64,000 bases of DNA. Source: Mycobacterium colombiense. GTDB taxonomy: Bacteria > Actinomycetota > Actinomycetes > Mycobacteriales > Mycobacteriaceae. Position numbers and translations under genes: made by a program. Numbering within the stretch: position 1 is the first letter of the stretch; each line of letters begins with the position of its first letter. The DNA lies in contig NZ_MBEI01000001.1 in NCBI RefSeq assembly GCF_001953985.1, positions 122,860-186,859 on the forward strand, in the 5' to 3' direction. Below the pieces are notes generated by a model. That model ran no database searches, was not told the origin of the DNA, and saw only the letters and a program-made list of their open reading frames with translations. This document shows positions 32,076 to 41,965 of this stretch, one piece after another.

Positions 32076-33533
32076 TCAGGCGAGCACCCGAATCGTTTTC
32101 ATCGACGGATCGGCGGCATCCGGGGTATTCATGCCGGCGCGCACCCCGGAGCACAAGTAGTTCAGCACAGCATCATTGAGACGCTCGCCGGGCACGACCG
32201 CGGGAATGCCGGGGGGATAGGGCGTCACCTGTTCGGCGGCGACCCGACCGGCGGCCTGATCGGTGGGCACCGCCTCGACGTGCCCGAAGAACGCGCCGCG
32301 GGGCAGGCAAACTGTCTCCAATTCCAGCTCATCGGGGGAGGGCAGGTCTATTTGCGGCGGGCTGTCGAAGTCGTCGGCTGCCTTGCGCCACGCCGTCAGC
32401 GCATCGGTGAGACGGCTGGCGGTGGTCTTGTCGTCCGCGAAGGACTGGGTGGCCAGAATGCGGCGGTGATCGCTCATCCCGGTGTCGATATGAGCGTTCG
32501 CGCGCAGCCAGTCGGCGGCCTGGTAACCGGAGGTGCCCGTGCCCGATACGTCCATCAGCACCTGTAAGCGGTCCAGGTCGTGGGATGCCTGCGCCCCGAG
32601 TAACTCGTCGTCGAGCACCTCGACGCCTGGGAGGCCTTCGATGTCTGCGCGCAACTGATGCGCGAGATCGAGTGCGGCGCCGAGTAATTCGTGTCCGTGC
32701 TCGACCATTTGCCGCCGCCATCCGTCCATCGCCGCGTACAGCAAGACGTTGGGGCTGGTCGTCATCAGCAGGTCAGCGCAACCGGAAAGGCGGTCCTGAT
32801 CGATCAGGTCGCCCTGCACGTGGAACACCGAGCCCTGCTCGAAACCCGCGCCCATCTTGTGCACGCTGACCACACAGACGTCGGCTCCGGCGTCCATCGC
32901 CCACGTCGGTAGGTCGTCGTGGAACGGCAAATGTGCCCCCCAGGCTTCATCGATGATCAAGGGCTTGCCCCGTGCGTGGCACACGTCGGCGATGCCGGCG
33001 ATGTCGGCGCAGGTGCCATACGGGCTGGGGCTCACGATGAGCGCTCCGGAGGCGTCGGGGTGCTTGGTCCAGGCTTCCTCGACCTGCTGCGGGGAGGGCG
33101 GGTGAGAAAAGTGGTGCTCGGCGTCCCATTGGGGCGTGATCCAACGCGGCTGCACACCGGAGAAGATCAGCCCCGCCACGATCGACTTGTGGCTGTCGCG
33201 GCCTAGCAGAAGGCTGCCGTCCCCGCCGGCGACGGCCATCATCGCCGCCCTGACCGACAGGGAGCTGCCGCAGGTGGAGAAAAAGGCGATGTCGGCGCCC
33301 ACGGCTTCGGCCATCAGGTCTTCGGCGCGCTTGAGGTATCCGTTGCTGGATCTGCGGTCATCCAGGCCGCCGCTGGCCAGCACGTCGTCCAGGAACGGCT
33401 CGCGGCCCAAGACCGCCAGGACTCGGTCGTCGGCGCCGCGGCCTTGCCGGTGGCCCGGCGGGGTGAATCCGTACCGGTTCTGGTTCCGGTAATCGGCCAG
33501 CGCATCGAGCAGGGGAGCGGTCGATTGGTCCAT
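32076..33533 (-). CDS. Orn/Lys/Arg-type PLP decarboxylase
   Basis: Fold-type I PLP enzyme of 485 aa in the Orn/Lys/Arg decarboxylase family, the short form lacking the N-terminal wing domain. The PLP lysine is in SVHKMGAGFEQGS, the cofactor aspartate in LIIDEAWGAH, and the cofactor-stacking region is SLLLGRDSHKS. The C-terminal domain ends in PYPPGIPAVVPGERL, a family hallmark. It would decarboxylate a basic amino acid to a polyamine precursor; the exact substrate is open. It lies between era and amiA2, where I recall no such gene in M. tuberculosis. Same strand as amiA2, 28 nt downstream of it, so cotranscription is possible. Confidence 0.85.
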   Translation of the reverse strand: MDQSTAPLLDALADYRNQNRYGFTPPGHRQGRGADDRVLAVLGREPFLDDVLASGGLDDRRSSNGYLKRAEDLMAEAVGADIAFFSTCGSSLSVRAAMMAVAGGDGSLLLGRDSHKSIVAGLIFSGVQPRWITPQWDAEHHFSHPPSPQQVEEAWTKHPDASGALIVSPSPYGTCADIAGIADVCHARGKPLIIDEAWGAHLPFHDDLPTWAMDAGADVCVVSVHKMGAGFEQGSVFHVQGDLIDQDRLSGCADLLMTTSPNVLLYAAMDGWRRQMVEHGHELLGAALDLAHQLRADIEGLPGVEVLDDELLGAQASHDLDRLQVLMDVSGTGTSGYQAADWLRANAHIDTGMSDHRRILATQSFADDKTTASRLTDALTAWRKAADDFDSPPQIDLPSPDELELETVCLPRGAFFGHVEAVPTDQAAGRVAAEQVTPYPPGIPAVVPGERLNDAVLNYLCSGVRAGMNTPDAADPSMKTIRVLA

Positions 33534-33561
33534 GACGGACGGGTACCCGGGTTGTCAGCGG

Positions 33562-35040
33562 CTAATTGGCGCCGGACGCATCGGTGGTCTGGTCCCACCA
33601 CGACTGGGGCTGTTGGCTCGCCCACCCGCAGACCGCCTCCAGCTCGGCGGCCAGCGAAATCAGCATGCCCTCGCTGTTCGCCGGACCCATCAGCTGCACA
33701 CCGATCGGCAGGCCTTCAGACGTGAAGCCCGCCGGAACGTTGATCGACGGCCAGCCCAGCACGTTCCAGGGGAACGTCAGTGGGCACGCCGCGATCATGG
33801 CGCGGTCGGTGCCGAAGCCACTCAACCGGTCGAAGGCGCGCGCCAACGGCGGCGGTTGGGCCGTGGTCGGCGCCAGCACCACGTCGACGATGTCGAAGAT
33901 GGACCCCACCCGGCGCTGGTCTTCCGCTTCGTGGCGGCGGGCGCTGCGCAGGATCGCCTGTCCCAGCACCGCGCCCAAGCGCAGGTTGGACAGGGTGCGG
34001 GGGTCCAGCACGACACCGTCGCCCAGCCGCTCCTCCCAGTCGCGGAGGCCCGAGGTGGAGCGGGCGAGGAAGTCCCACGACAGCCGCATGCCGTAGTCGG
34101 GGTTGCCAGGCACCACGGTGTGGCCGAGCAGCTCGAGTTGCTTGCCGACGGCCCGCGTCGCGGCCAGGATCTCCGGATGCAGCTTCGGCCGGAAGCCGGT
34201 GTACGGGAACCGGGTGGACAGCGCGATGTTCAGCGGGCCGGGCGCTTTGCCCACATAGTCGGTCGCGGTGAGCGGGGGTGGCTTGTGCCGGTCGCCCTCG
34301 ACGTTGCCCGACGCGGCGTCGAGCACCAGCGCCGCATCGGCCACGGTGCGGGCCAGCACGCCGTTGACCGTGATGCCGTTGAACGCCTCCGGCAACGGCC
34401 AGGTCGAGATGCGCCCCCGCTGCGGCTTGATGCCCACCAAATGCGTCCACGCCGCCGGGATGCGGATGCTGCCGGCGCCGTCCGAGCCGATCGCCGCGGT
34501 GACCAGTCCGGCCGCCACCGCGGCGGCGCTGCCGCCCGACGATCCGCCGGGGGTGTGCCGGCGCGACCAGGGGTTGCGGGTATGTCCGAACCCGGGCCCG
34601 CTGGTGAACGGCCATTGCCCGAGTTCGCAGGTGTTCGTCTTGCCGACGATCACCGCGCCGGCCGCCTTGAGGCGGCGCACCACCTCGGCGTCGTGCGTGG
34701 CGGGGGCTACCGACCCCTCCGTCCCGAAGGCGGTCGGCACCCCTGCGATGTCGACGTCGTCTTTGACCGCGATGGGGACCCCCAGCAACGGGGCGGTGTC
34801 ACCAACCGCGCGGCGCCGGTCGGCCTCCGCCGCGTCGGCCAGCGCCGACTCGGTGAGCACCACCCGGAAGGCGTTCAGCGTGGGCTGGCTGGCGTGAATG
34901 GCGTGCAGGGAGCGACCCACCAGTGTGGTGGATGTCACTGAGCGGCTGGCCAGCTGATAGAGCAGGTCAGTGAGTGTGGGCAGGCGCCGGTGGCCGGATC
35001 CGGAAATGGATCCAGGACCCGACCCGGAAGCGCCAATCAC
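33562..35040 (-). CDS. amiA2: amidase AmiA2
   Basis: Amidase-signature hydrolase of 492 aa. The Ser-Ser-Lys catalytic elements are in PIAVKDDVD and in GGSSGGSAAAVAAG followed by IGSDGAGSIRIPA. Highly similar throughout to M. tuberculosis AmiA2 (Rv2363) as I recall it. GTG at 35040 gives the expected VIGASGSG N-terminus; a longer frame exists upstream but overlaps the divergent recO leader. Natural substrate unknown. Divergent from recO. Confidence 0.92.
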   Translation of the reverse strand: MIGASGSGPGSISGSGHRRLPTLTDLLYQLASRSVTSTTLVGRSLHAIHASQPTLNAFRVVLTESALADAAEADRRRAVGDTAPLLGVPIAVKDDVDIAGVPTAFGTEGSVAPATHDAEVVRRLKAAGAVIVGKTNTCELGQWPFTSGPGFGHTRNPWSRRHTPGGSSGGSAAAVAAGLVTAAIGSDGAGSIRIPAAWTHLVGIKPQRGRISTWPLPEAFNGITVNGVLARTVADAALVLDAASGNVEGDRHKPPPLTATDYVGKAPGPLNIALSTRFPYTGFRPKLHPEILAATRAVGKQLELLGHTVVPGNPDYGMRLSWDFLARSTSGLRDWEERLGDGVVLDPRTLSNLRLGAVLGQAILRSARRHEAEDQRRVGSIFDIVDVVLAPTTAQPPPLARAFDRLSGFGTDRAMIAACPLTFPWNVLGWPSINVPAGFTSEGLPIGVQLMGPANSEGMLISLAAELEAVCGWASQQPQSWWDQTTDASGAN

Positions 35041-35101
35041 GGGGTACGAGACTAACGGCGCGGATACCCGTAATGTCGCGGCGGGGTGCAAAACTATTGT
35101 G

Positions 35102-35899
35102 ATGCGGCTATACCGAGACCGAGCTGTTGTGCTGCGCCAGCACAAGCTCGGCGAAGCCGACCGGATCGTCACCCTGCTGACTCGTGATCACGGGCTGGTC
35201 CGCGCGGTGGCCAAGGGCGTGCGCCGCACCCGCAGCAAATTCGGTGCGCGGCTGGAGCCGTTCGCGCACATCGACGCGCAGCTACACCCCGGCCGCAACC
35301 TCGACATCGTCACCCAGGTCGTTTCTCTAGACGCGTTCGCCACCGACATCGTCAGCGACTACGGCCGTTACACCTGTGGCTGCGCCATGCTGGAGACCGC
35401 CGAGCGCCTCGCCGGCGAGGAGCGCGCGCCCGCCCCGGCCCTGCATGGGCTCACGGTGAGCGCGCTGCGCGCGGTGGCCGACGGCCGCCGGTCCCGGGAC
35501 CTCCTGCTGGATGCCTACCTGCTGCGCGCGATGGGCATCGCCGGATGGGCGCCCGCGCTCAATGAGTGCGCCCGTTGCGCCACCCCCGGTCCCCATCGGG
35601 CGTTCCACGTCGGCGCCGGCGGCAGCGTCTGCGCACACTGCCGCCCGGCCGCTACGACGACGCCGCCGCCGGGGGTGTTGGATCTGATGTCCGCGCTGCA
35701 CGACGGCGATTGGGACTTCGCCGAGCACACGCCGCAATCGCACCGCAACTACGTCAGCGGTCTGGTGGCCGCGCACCTGCAGTGGCATCTGGAGCGACAG
35801 CTCAAGACGTTGCCGCTCGTGGAACGGACGTATCACGTCGACCGGACCATCGCCGACCAGCGCGCGGCGCTGATCGGGCAGGATATGGACTGTGGCTAA
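35102..35899 (+). CDS. recO: DNA repair protein RecO
   Basis: Recombination mediator of the RecFOR pathway: anneals SSB-coated DNA and helps load RecA. It is 265 aa, the mycobacterial length. The N-terminal OB fold ([26 protein letters not shown]) is followed by a helical domain and a Cys4 zinc motif (CARC near residue 157, CAHC near 178). A GTG directly precedes the ATG in frame; ATG is preferred by homology. The end overlaps uppS by 8 nt. Confidence 0.95.
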   Translation: MRLYRDRAVVLRQHKLGEADRIVTLLTRDHGLVRAVAKGVRRTRSKFGARLEPFAHIDAQLHPGRNLDIVTQVVSLDAFATDIVSDYGRYTCGCAMLETAERLAGEERAPAPALHGLTVSALRAVADGRRSRDLLLDAYLLRAMGIAGWAPALNECARCATPGPHRAFHVGAGGSVCAHCRPAATTTPPPGVLDLMSALHDGDWDFAEHTPQSHRNYVSGLVAAHLQWHLERQLKTLPLVERTYHVDRTIADQRAALIGQDMDCG

Positions 35900-36809
35900 A
35901 CTCTGGGCCGGCGGCTCCGCTCGAAAGACCGAGCGCGCCACGGCGTCAGCCGATTTCCCGCAGCTGCCCCCCGCGCCCGACGACTATCCCGTGTTTCCCG
36001 ACAAGTCGACCTGGCCGGTCGTCTTTCCGGAGCTGCCGCCGTCCCCCGACGGCGGGCCGTCCCGGCCGCCGCAGCACATCTCCAAGGCGGCCCCGCCCAA
36101 GATCGAGGCCGATCGACTGCCCAACCATGTGGCCATCGTGATGGACGGCAACGGCCGATGGGCCACCCAGCAGGGGCTGACCCGCACCGACGGTCACAAG
36201 GCAGGCGAGGCCGTGGTCATCGACATCGTTTGCGGCGCAATAGAACTCGGCATCAAGTGGCTCAGCCTGTATGCCTTCTCCACGGAGAACTGGAAGCGTT
36301 CCCCCGAGGAGGTCCGCTTCCTGATGGGGTTCAACCGCGACGTGGTGCGCATGCGCCGGGTGAATTTGAAGACGATCGGGGTCAAGATCCGGTGGGTGGG
36401 TTCGCGGCCGCGCCTGTGGCGCAGCGTGATCAATGAATTGGCGATCGCGGAGGACATGACCAAGAACAACGACGTCATCACCGTCAACTATTGCGTCAAC
36501 TACGGTGGGCGTGCCGAAATCGCCGAGGCTACAAAGGAAATCGCGCGCTTGGCCGCCGCCGGCCGGCTGAACCCGGAACGCATCACCGAGTCGACGGTGT
36601 CGCATCACCTGCAGCGGCCCGACATTCCTGACGTCGATCTGTTCCTGCGGACCTCGGGGGAGCACCGGTCCAGCAATTTCATGTTGTGGCAGGCGGCGTA
36701 CGCCGAATACGTGTTTCAGGACAAGCTTTGGCCCGACTACGACCGCCGCGATTTGTGGGCGGCGTGTGAGGAATACGCTTCCCGCAACCGCAGATTCGGG
36801 AGCGCATAG
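35892..36809 (+). CDS. uppS: decaprenyl/undecaprenyl diphosphate synthase (Z-prenyltransferase)
   Basis: Cis-prenyltransferase of 305 aa that makes the long-chain polyprenyl diphosphate carrier for peptidoglycan, arabinogalactan and LAM synthesis. Catalytic core: [13 protein letters not shown] (active-site Asp), [12 protein letters not shown], and [19 protein letters not shown] with a downstream YAEYVF. An N-terminal extension of about 75 residues rich in Pro precedes the core, as in the mycobacterial Rv2361c type. GTG start overlapping recO. Confidence 0.95.
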   Translation: MAKLWAGGSARKTERATASADFPQLPPAPDDYPVFPDKSTWPVVFPELPPSPDGGPSRPPQHISKAAPPKIEADRLPNHVAIVMDGNGRWATQQGLTRTDGHKAGEAVVIDIVCGAIELGIKWLSLYAFSTENWKRSPEEVRFLMGFNRDVVRMRRVNLKTIGVKIRWVGSRPRLWRSVINELAIAEDMTKNNDVITVNYCVNYGGRAEIAEATKEIARLAAAGRLNPERITESTVSHHLQRPDIPDVDLFLRTSGEHRSSNFMLWQAAYAEYVFQDKLWPDYDRRDLWAACEEYASRNRRFGSA

Positions 36810-37237
36810 TGTCATCGCTGCAAGAACGCCTGTCGTCGATACTCGGCGAGGTTCTCCCACTCGAGGAGGAGGCCGACGGCGCGGTGACCGTGCGCCACGA
36901 CGGCACCATCGCCTCGTTGCGGGTGGTGAACATCGCCGAGGGCCTCGATCTGGTGTCGCTCACCCAGATATTGGCGTGGGACCTGCCGCTGACCAAGAAG
37001 GTCAGCGAACAGGTGGCAAAGCAGGCCCGCGACAGCAACTTCGGCAGCGTGAGCCTGATCGAGAAGGTCAATGAGAAGGCGGTGCAACGCAATTCGGGCA
37101 AGGGTGCGTCGAAGACCGCCGACGTGATGCTGCGCTACAACTTCCCCGGCGGCGGCCTCACCGACGACGCCCTGCGGACGCTGATCCTGTTGGTGCTCGA
37201 CACCGGCGCCGGGATACGTCGGACGCTGACGGGCTGA
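36809..37237 (+). CDS. conserved actinobacterial protein (Rv2360c-like)
   Basis: Cytosolic protein of 142 aa without signal or membrane segment; starts MSSLQERLSSILGEVLPLEEE and contains VNIAEGLDLVSLTQILAWDLPL. It corresponds by position and length to Rv2360c. Function unknown; the compact alpha/beta appearance resembles YbjN-like chaperone folds, which is a guess. The GTG start overlaps the uppS stop by one base, so it is the last gene of the recO-uppS operon and converges on zur. Confidence 0.75.
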   Translation: MSSLQERLSSILGEVLPLEEEADGAVTVRHDGTIASLRVVNIAEGLDLVSLTQILAWDLPLTKKVSEQVAKQARDSNFGSVSLIEKVNEKAVQRNSGKGASKTADVMLRYNFPGGGLTDDALRTLILLVLDTGAGIRRTLTG

Positions 37238-37241
37238 GCGG

Positions 37242-37637
37242 CTACCGGCCCTCGCAATCCGAACAGGTGCCGAAGATCTCGATGGTGTGGCTGACGTCGG
37301 AGAAGCCATGCTTGGCAGCCACTTCCGCCGCCCACACCTCGACCTCGTGATCGCCCACCTCGATGGTGGCGCCGCAGCTGCGGCACACCAGGTGGTGGTG
37401 ATGGTGCTCGGAACACCTGCGGTACACCGATTCGCCGGTGTCGGTGCGCAGCGTGTCGATCATCCCGGCCGCGGCCATCGACTGCAGTGTCCGGTAGACG
37501 GTCGTCAGGCCGATGTTCTCGCCGCGGCGGCGCAGCTCGTCATGCAACTCTTGGGCCGAGCGGAACTCGTCGAGCGTCTCCAGCAACGTGGAGATCGCCG
37601 CACGCTGCCGGGTGGAGCGGACGCTGGCTCCGGTCAT
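37242..37637 (-). CDS. zur: zinc uptake regulator Zur (FurB)
   Basis: Fur-family Zn(II)-dependent repressor, 131 aa. Winged helix: QRAAISTLLETLDEFRSAQELHDELRRRGENIGLTTVYRTL in consecutive segments. The His/Cys metal sites are clear: HHHHLVC then RSC, and TCSDC at the C-terminus form the structural zinc Cys4 site. The ATG overlaps the smtB stop by 4 nt. The smtB-zur pair forms the mycobacterial zinc-sensing operon in which SmtB, released by zinc, allows zur expression (known in M. tuberculosis). Confidence 0.95.
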   Translation of the reverse strand: MTGASVRSTRQRAAISTLLETLDEFRSAQELHDELRRRGENIGLTTVYRTLQSMAAAGMIDTLRTDTGESVYRRCSEHHHHHLVCRSCGATIEVGDHEVEVWAAEVAAKHGFSDVSHTIEIFGTCSDCEGR

Positions 37638-38062
37638 TGTCGCGGCTCCTCACTGGCGTGCGCGACGGCGTCCACCACGATGTGCGCGAGGTGATGATCG
37701 GCCAGCCGGTAGAGCACCTCGCGACCCGACCGCTCCCCGGTGACCACCCCGGCCGCCTTCAGAATCTTGAGGTGCTGGCTGACCAGCGGCTGGGGGACGC
37801 CCAGCGCATCCACCAGTTCGTGCACGCAGCGGTGGGACTCGCGCAGCTGCAACACGATCGCGATCCGCACCGGCGCGGCCAGCGCGCGCAACAACTCGCC
37901 GGCGGCATCGAGGATGTCTCGCGGCGGCGGGACGGGGTAGGCGGTGACTCCGGAGTGCCCGGCGGCGTCCAGAGCGGCGTGGTCGTGGGCGACCACGCCG
38001 GGGTCCGCGTCGCCGTCGTCGGCGGCCGGCATCGATGCGGAAGGCGACGGGGACGTCATCAT
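37634..38062 (-). CDS. smtB: zinc-responsive ArsR repressor SmtB
   Basis: ArsR/SmtB-family zinc-sensing repressor of about 142 aa. The winged helix includes RCVHELVDALGVPQPLVSQHLKILK; the alpha-5 metal site is ADHHLAHIVVDAVAHASEE with the expected Asp, His, His and Glu. The N-terminal 45 residues are low-complexity. ATG at 38062 gives MMTSPS, matching the M. tuberculosis start as I recall; an ATG at 38113 would add 17 residues. Divergent from glyS; a candidate operator lies between them. Confidence 0.92.
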   Translation of the reverse strand: MMTSPSPSASMPAADDGDADPGVVAHDHAALDAAGHSGVTAYPVPPPRDILDAAGELLRALAAPVRIAIVLQLRESHRCVHELVDALGVPQPLVSQHLKILKAAGVVTGERSGREVLYRLADHHLAHIVVDAVAHASEEPRQ

Positions 38063-38144
38063 GGGAGCGGCATCACCTCGAGAAGTGCCAGGTAGTGGGG
38101 AAGTATCCGCCATTGAATATCGTTATCGGCTGCCATCCACTGTC

Positions 38145-38164
38145 ACATGCATGATGACGCATGT
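38145..38164. promoter_or_regulatory. inverted repeat in the smtB-glyS gap
   Basis: ACATGC and GCATGT, separated by 8 nt, form a dyad in the divergent gap about 80 nt upstream of smtB; flanking TGTC/CA bases extend the symmetry. ArsR-type repressors bind such dyads, so this is a candidate SmtB site, by position only. Confidence 0.35.
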
Positions 38165-38186
38165 CAAAGAGCGCGGCGTCGATCGC

Positions 38187-38192
38187 TACCAT
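38187..38192 (+). promoter_or_regulatory. -10 box of glyS (TACCAT)
   Basis: TACCAT (TANNNT) places transcription start near 38199, about 55 nt before the GTG at 38254 and downstream of the in-frame ATG at 38161, favouring the shorter glycyl-tRNA synthetase. Confidence 0.35.
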
Positions 38193-38253
38193 GACTGATG
38201 CTCTGCGCACCGCGGTTGACCGCCGCGCGTGCCCGCCCGAACCCGGAAAGGGA

Positions 38254-39645
38254 GTGCACCGCCCCGTGGCGTCCGTCATCGACACCGTAGTGAACCTGGC
38301 CAAACGGCGCGGCTTCGTTTTTCCCTCGGGCGAGATCTACGGTGGCACCCGGTCGGCGTGGGATTACGGCCCGCTGGGTGTGGAGTTCAAAGAGAACATC
38401 AAACGCCAGTGGTGGCGCTCGGTGGTCAGCGGTCGCGACGACGTCGTGGGCCTGGATTCGTCGATCATCCTGCCGCGGCAGGTGTGGGTGGCCTCCGGCC
38501 ACGTCGACGTGTTCCATGACCCGCTGGTCGAGTCGTTGATCACCCACAAGCGCTACCGCGCCGACCATCTCATCGAGGCCTACGAAGCCAAGCACGGACA
38601 CCCGCCGCCCAACGGGCTGGCCGACATCCGCGACCCGGAGACCGGCGAGCCGGGCCAGTGGACCGAGCCGCGCGAGTTCAACATGATGCTCAAGACCTAC
38701 CTGGGTCCGATCGAGACCGAGGAGGGCCTGCACTATCTGCGCCCGGAGACGGCGCAGGGCATCTTCGTCAACTTTGCCAACGTGGTCACTACCGCCCGCA
38801 AGAAGCCGCCTTTCGGTATCGGCCAGATCGGCAAGAGTTTTCGCAACGAGATCACGCCGGGCAACTTCATTTTCCGGACCCGCGAGTTCGAACAAATGGA
38901 AATGGAGTTCTTCGTCGAGCCGTCGACCGCGAAGGAATGGCATCAGTACTGGATCGACACCCGGCTGCAATGGTATGTCGACCTGGGCATCGATCAGGAG
39001 AACTTACGGTTATTCGAGCACCCCGCCGACAAGCTGTCGCACTACTCCGATCGCACCGTCGACATCGAGTACAAGTTCGGCTTCGCCGGTAATCCGTGGG
39101 GCGAGCTGGAAGGCGTCGCCAACCGCACCGATTTCGATCTGTCGACGCATGCAAAGCACTCGGGCGTCGACCTGTCGTTCTACGACCAGGTCACCGACAC
39201 CCGGTACACGCCCTATGTCATCGAGCCGGCCGCCGGCCTGACACGGTCGTTCATGGCCTTCTTGATCGACGCCTACGTGGAGGACGAAGCCCCGAACGCC
39301 AAGGGCAAGATGGAAAAACGTACGGTGCTGCGTCTGGACCCGCGCCTGTCCCCGGTCAAGGCTGCGGTGCTTCCGCTGTCCCGTCACGCCGACTTGAGCC
39401 CCAAGGCGCGGGACTTGGCCGCCGAGTTGCGCAAGTTTTGGAATATCGATTTCGACGACGCCGGTGCGATCGGGCGACGGTATCGGCGCCAGGACGAGAT
39501 CGGTACCCCGTTCTGCGTCACGGTCGATTTCGACTCACTCGAGGACCACGCCGTGACGGTGCGCCGCCGCGACGACATGTCCCAGGATCGCGTCCCGATG
39601 AATGCCGTGTCCGATTATCTGGCGGCGCGCCTGAAGGGCTGTTAA
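38254..39645 (+). CDS. glyS: glycyl-tRNA synthetase (alpha2 type)
   Basis: Class II aminoacyl-tRNA synthetase charging tRNA-Gly; 463 aa from the GTG, the same as M. tuberculosis GlyS as I remember. Motif 1 region [13 protein letters not shown], motif 2 [22 protein letters not shown], motif 3 ending in [14 protein letters not shown], and a C-terminal anticodon-binding domain ([21 protein letters not shown]). The GTG is preceded by GGAAAGGGA. A longer frame from ATG 38161 would add 31 unconserved residues. Confidence 0.95.
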   Translation: MHRPVASVIDTVVNLAKRRGFVFPSGEIYGGTRSAWDYGPLGVEFKENIKRQWWRSVVSGRDDVVGLDSSIILPRQVWVASGHVDVFHDPLVESLITHKRYRADHLIEAYEAKHGHPPPNGLADIRDPETGEPGQWTEPREFNMMLKTYLGPIETEEGLHYLRPETAQGIFVNFANVVTTARKKPPFGIGQIGKSFRNEITPGNFIFRTREFEQMEMEFFVEPSTAKEWHQYWIDTRLQWYVDLGIDQENLRLFEHPADKLSHYSDRTVDIEYKFGFAGNPWGELEGVANRTDFDLSTHAKHSGVDLSFYDQVTDTRYTPYVIEPAAGLTRSFMAFLIDAYVEDEAPNAKGKMEKRTVLRLDPRLSPVKAAVLPLSRHADLSPKARDLAAELRKFWNIDFDDAGAIGRRYRRQDEIGTPFCVTVDFDSLEDHAVTVRRRDDMSQDRVPMNAVSDYLAARLKGC

Positions 39646-39895
39646 TCGGCCAGTTGTGGCGCGGTCTTGTATATTGTCTTTCCTGTTTCGCCGCCGCACG
39701 TCTGATGGTCCCGCGCGGGTGGCGATGCGCCATCACCGACGCCGGATTTCCGAAATAAGGTTTGTTTAAAGTTCGGCCTTTCGCGGTGACGGTGCCTTAG
39801 GATCCCTCTGGGGCATAAGTAGATAGCTAATGGCCGCGGGCGGACGTTGGGCCGTCCGGGGTAGGAGCCGTTGACTCGGCCGGTTGGGGTTGCAA

Positions 39896-41125
39896 ATGAT
39901 TCCCGCGTTTGTGTTCTTCCCTCCTGAGATCAACTCGGCCTTGATAGTTGGCGGCCCGGGGGCCGGACCTCTGTTCGAGGCGGCCTCGGCGTGGGATGGG
40001 CTGGCGGTCGAGCTGTCAACCTCGGCATCGTCGTTTCACACCACGGTTTCCGATTTGGCCGGTGGCGCCTGGATGGGGCCGTCGTCGATGTCGATGACGG
40101 CTGCCGCGTCGCCCTACGTGGAATGGCTGATTATCGCTGCGGCGCAAGCGGAGGTGGCGGCCCTGCAGGCCCGGATCGCGGCGCTGGCTTTCGAGGGCGC
40201 TCTGGTGGCGACGGTGCCGCTGCCGCAGGTGCTGGCGAACCGGGCCCGGCTGCTCGTGCTGATCGCGACGAACTTTTTCGGCATCAACACCGCGGCCATC
40301 GCACAGACCGAGCTCGAATACGTCGAGATGTGGGCGCAGGATGTGGCGGCGATGTTGGGCTATCACGCCGGGGCTCAATCGATGGCGCAGGCATTGCCGG
40401 AGTTCAGCGTGCCGCCCGCGGCTCTGGGAGGAGGTGGCGCACCGGCCGCGGACCTGTCGGGCCTGGCCGGATTGGTGACGGCGCCGCTGAGTTTCGCGTC
40501 CCAGTTCTTCCAGGGCCTGTCCTCACTGGGGACCGCGTTCGCCTCCGAGCTTCAGTCGGTGTTCGGCGCGCTCTCGCCGGCCGTCTCACTGCTCACGTCG
40601 ACGCCGGTGGCCACGTTGACGACGGTGGCGCAGGCGGGGATGTACCCGGCCACCGCTTTGGTGACGCCCATGGCGACGCTCGCCCACAGTGCCGGACCTG
40701 CGGGCCCGACTGCGGCGCCCCAGGCGGCGCCGACACTGGCACCGGCCGTGGTCGGCGCGAGCAGCGCGCCCCTCAACGCGCCACACAGCGCGGGGAGCCC
40801 ACTGTCCGACCTGCAGCCGTTGGCCGGCGGGGGTTTGGGCGCCTTGGGCATTGCGACGGCGGGCCTGGGGAGCGCGCGGTTCATCGGGTCGATGTCGGTG
40901 CCCGCCGCATGGGAAGGGTCGATGCCGGCCTACATCGCCACCCCGGCGATGTCGGGCGTGGGCTCTGGAGCGCCGACTGCCGCGGCGGCTACCGGGTCGG
41001 GCAGTGGCGTGCCGATGGCCGCGATGCCGGTCGGCGACAAGAGTCCCGAGGGCGAGGACCGCGGGACCCGGGCTCAGGTGGTGAGGTCGCGTCCCAAAGT
41101 GGTTCCGCGCAACCGCCCGGGATAG
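39896..41125 (+). CDS. PPE-family protein, SVP subfamily
   Basis: Protein of 409 aa with an N-terminal PPE domain of about 170 residues: FFPPEINSALIVGGPG, then the WxG-type turn GGAWMGPSS and a helical bundle. The central part is Ala/Gly/Ser/Pro-rich, and the PPE-SVP signature GSMSVPAAW lies at residues 331-339. PPE proteins are substrates of ESX (type VII) secretion and usually pair with a PE protein; no PE gene is next to it. The position after glyS matches the PPE40 site of M. tuberculosis, though orthology is not established. A TTG 12 nt upstream is an alternative start. Confidence 0.9.
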   Translation: MIPAFVFFPPEINSALIVGGPGAGPLFEAASAWDGLAVELSTSASSFHTTVSDLAGGAWMGPSSMSMTAAASPYVEWLIIAAAQAEVAALQARIAALAFEGALVATVPLPQVLANRARLLVLIATNFFGINTAAIAQTELEYVEMWAQDVAAMLGYHAGAQSMAQALPEFSVPPAALGGGGAPAADLSGLAGLVTAPLSFASQFFQGLSSLGTAFASELQSVFGALSPAVSLLTSTPVATLTTVAQAGMYPATALVTPMATLAHSAGPAGPTAAPQAAPTLAPAVVGASSAPLNAPHSAGSPLSDLQPLAGGGLGALGIATAGLGSARFIGSMSVPAAWEGSMPAYIATPAMSGVGSGAPTAAAATGSGSGVPMAAMPVGDKSPEGEDRGTRAQVVRSRPKVVPRNRPG

Positions 41126-41634
41126 CGGCGACGGTGCTGCTGTTGCACACGTGAATACTGTGCAATGGGGCGCGAATTCAATACTTTTGCGAGCATACGC
41201 GGCAACGAGCGTTGTATCGCAACGCGGAATTCATCTGTTGCGTCTAGTAAAAACTCGCAGCAGGGTCTACGCATTCAACGAACGAATCCGGCGAGACCGA
41301 CTCCCGCGGCGCGCCAACAAAACCTCGTCCGCCCGTCTCGCGAGCTCGATGATGGCCCTAACACGTTGCGCGCCAACGGATGTGGATTCGGCGATGCGTC
41401 GCATGACGCCTCGCGACGAGCGTCGGCACCCGGCGTTGTCGAATGCGGGCGACGGTGATCCGCGGCTGTCGTCGCGGACCGGCGACGAGTCGCCCGCTGT
41501 CGAGCGCGAACCGGAAAAATCAAAATTGGCAATTCCCACATATTTTCTTCAGTTTGTCTTACGATGTGACCGGTTGGTGTAAATAGATTCGCCACAGCGC
41601 CCGAACGCACTATCGGCTGTGGAAGGGGGCAGGG
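41126..41634. other. 509-nt gap without a convincing gene
   Basis: Base composition is lower in GC than the neighbours around 41150-41280 and 41510-41620. Short open frames exist on both strands but none has a ribosome site or recognisable protein. It may hold remnants of a lost gene and the promoter for the small frame at 41635. Confidence 0.5.
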
Positions 41635-41922
41635 GTGCTTTTGCCTCTCGGTTCGCCGTTGCCGGATGACACGGTGTCGGCAGTTCGAGGTGAGTCCGGC
41701 ATGCTCGGTGGCCTGTCGGTTCCGCTCAAGTGGGGCGTGGTCGTCCCACCAGATGACTACGACCACTGGGCGCCGAAGGCGGATGTCACTGCCGAAGCTC
41801 CCGAAGAGATGACCGACGTCCCCCGCCCGACGGCCGTTGCAGACGGAGTGTGGAGTGGTTGGGAAGGTGACACCGTCCAGCGGAGCCCGGGCGTGATACC
41901 GCATTCCCCGGCAGCCGGCTGA
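41635..41922 (+). CDS. short PPE-SVP-like C-terminal fragment
   Basis: Frame of 95 aa starting GTG after a good ribosome site (GGAAGGGGG). Residues 25-33 read GGLSVPLKW, an exact fit to the PPE-SVP signature GxxSVPxxW, followed by WGVVVPPDDYDHWAP. There is no PPE domain, so this is either a decayed remnant of a second PPE-SVP gene downstream of the intact one or a small protein with a chance match. The clean start favours expression; no partner is evident. Confidence 0.4.
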   Translation: MLLPLGSPLPDDTVSAVRGESGMLGGLSVPLKWGVVVPPDDYDHWAPKADVTAEAPEEMTDVPRPTAVADGVWSGWEGDTVQRSPGVIPHSPAAG

Positions 41923-41965
41923 GACCGGAGCAAACCCAAAGCTGATCGCCGGCGTCAGGCGCTGC

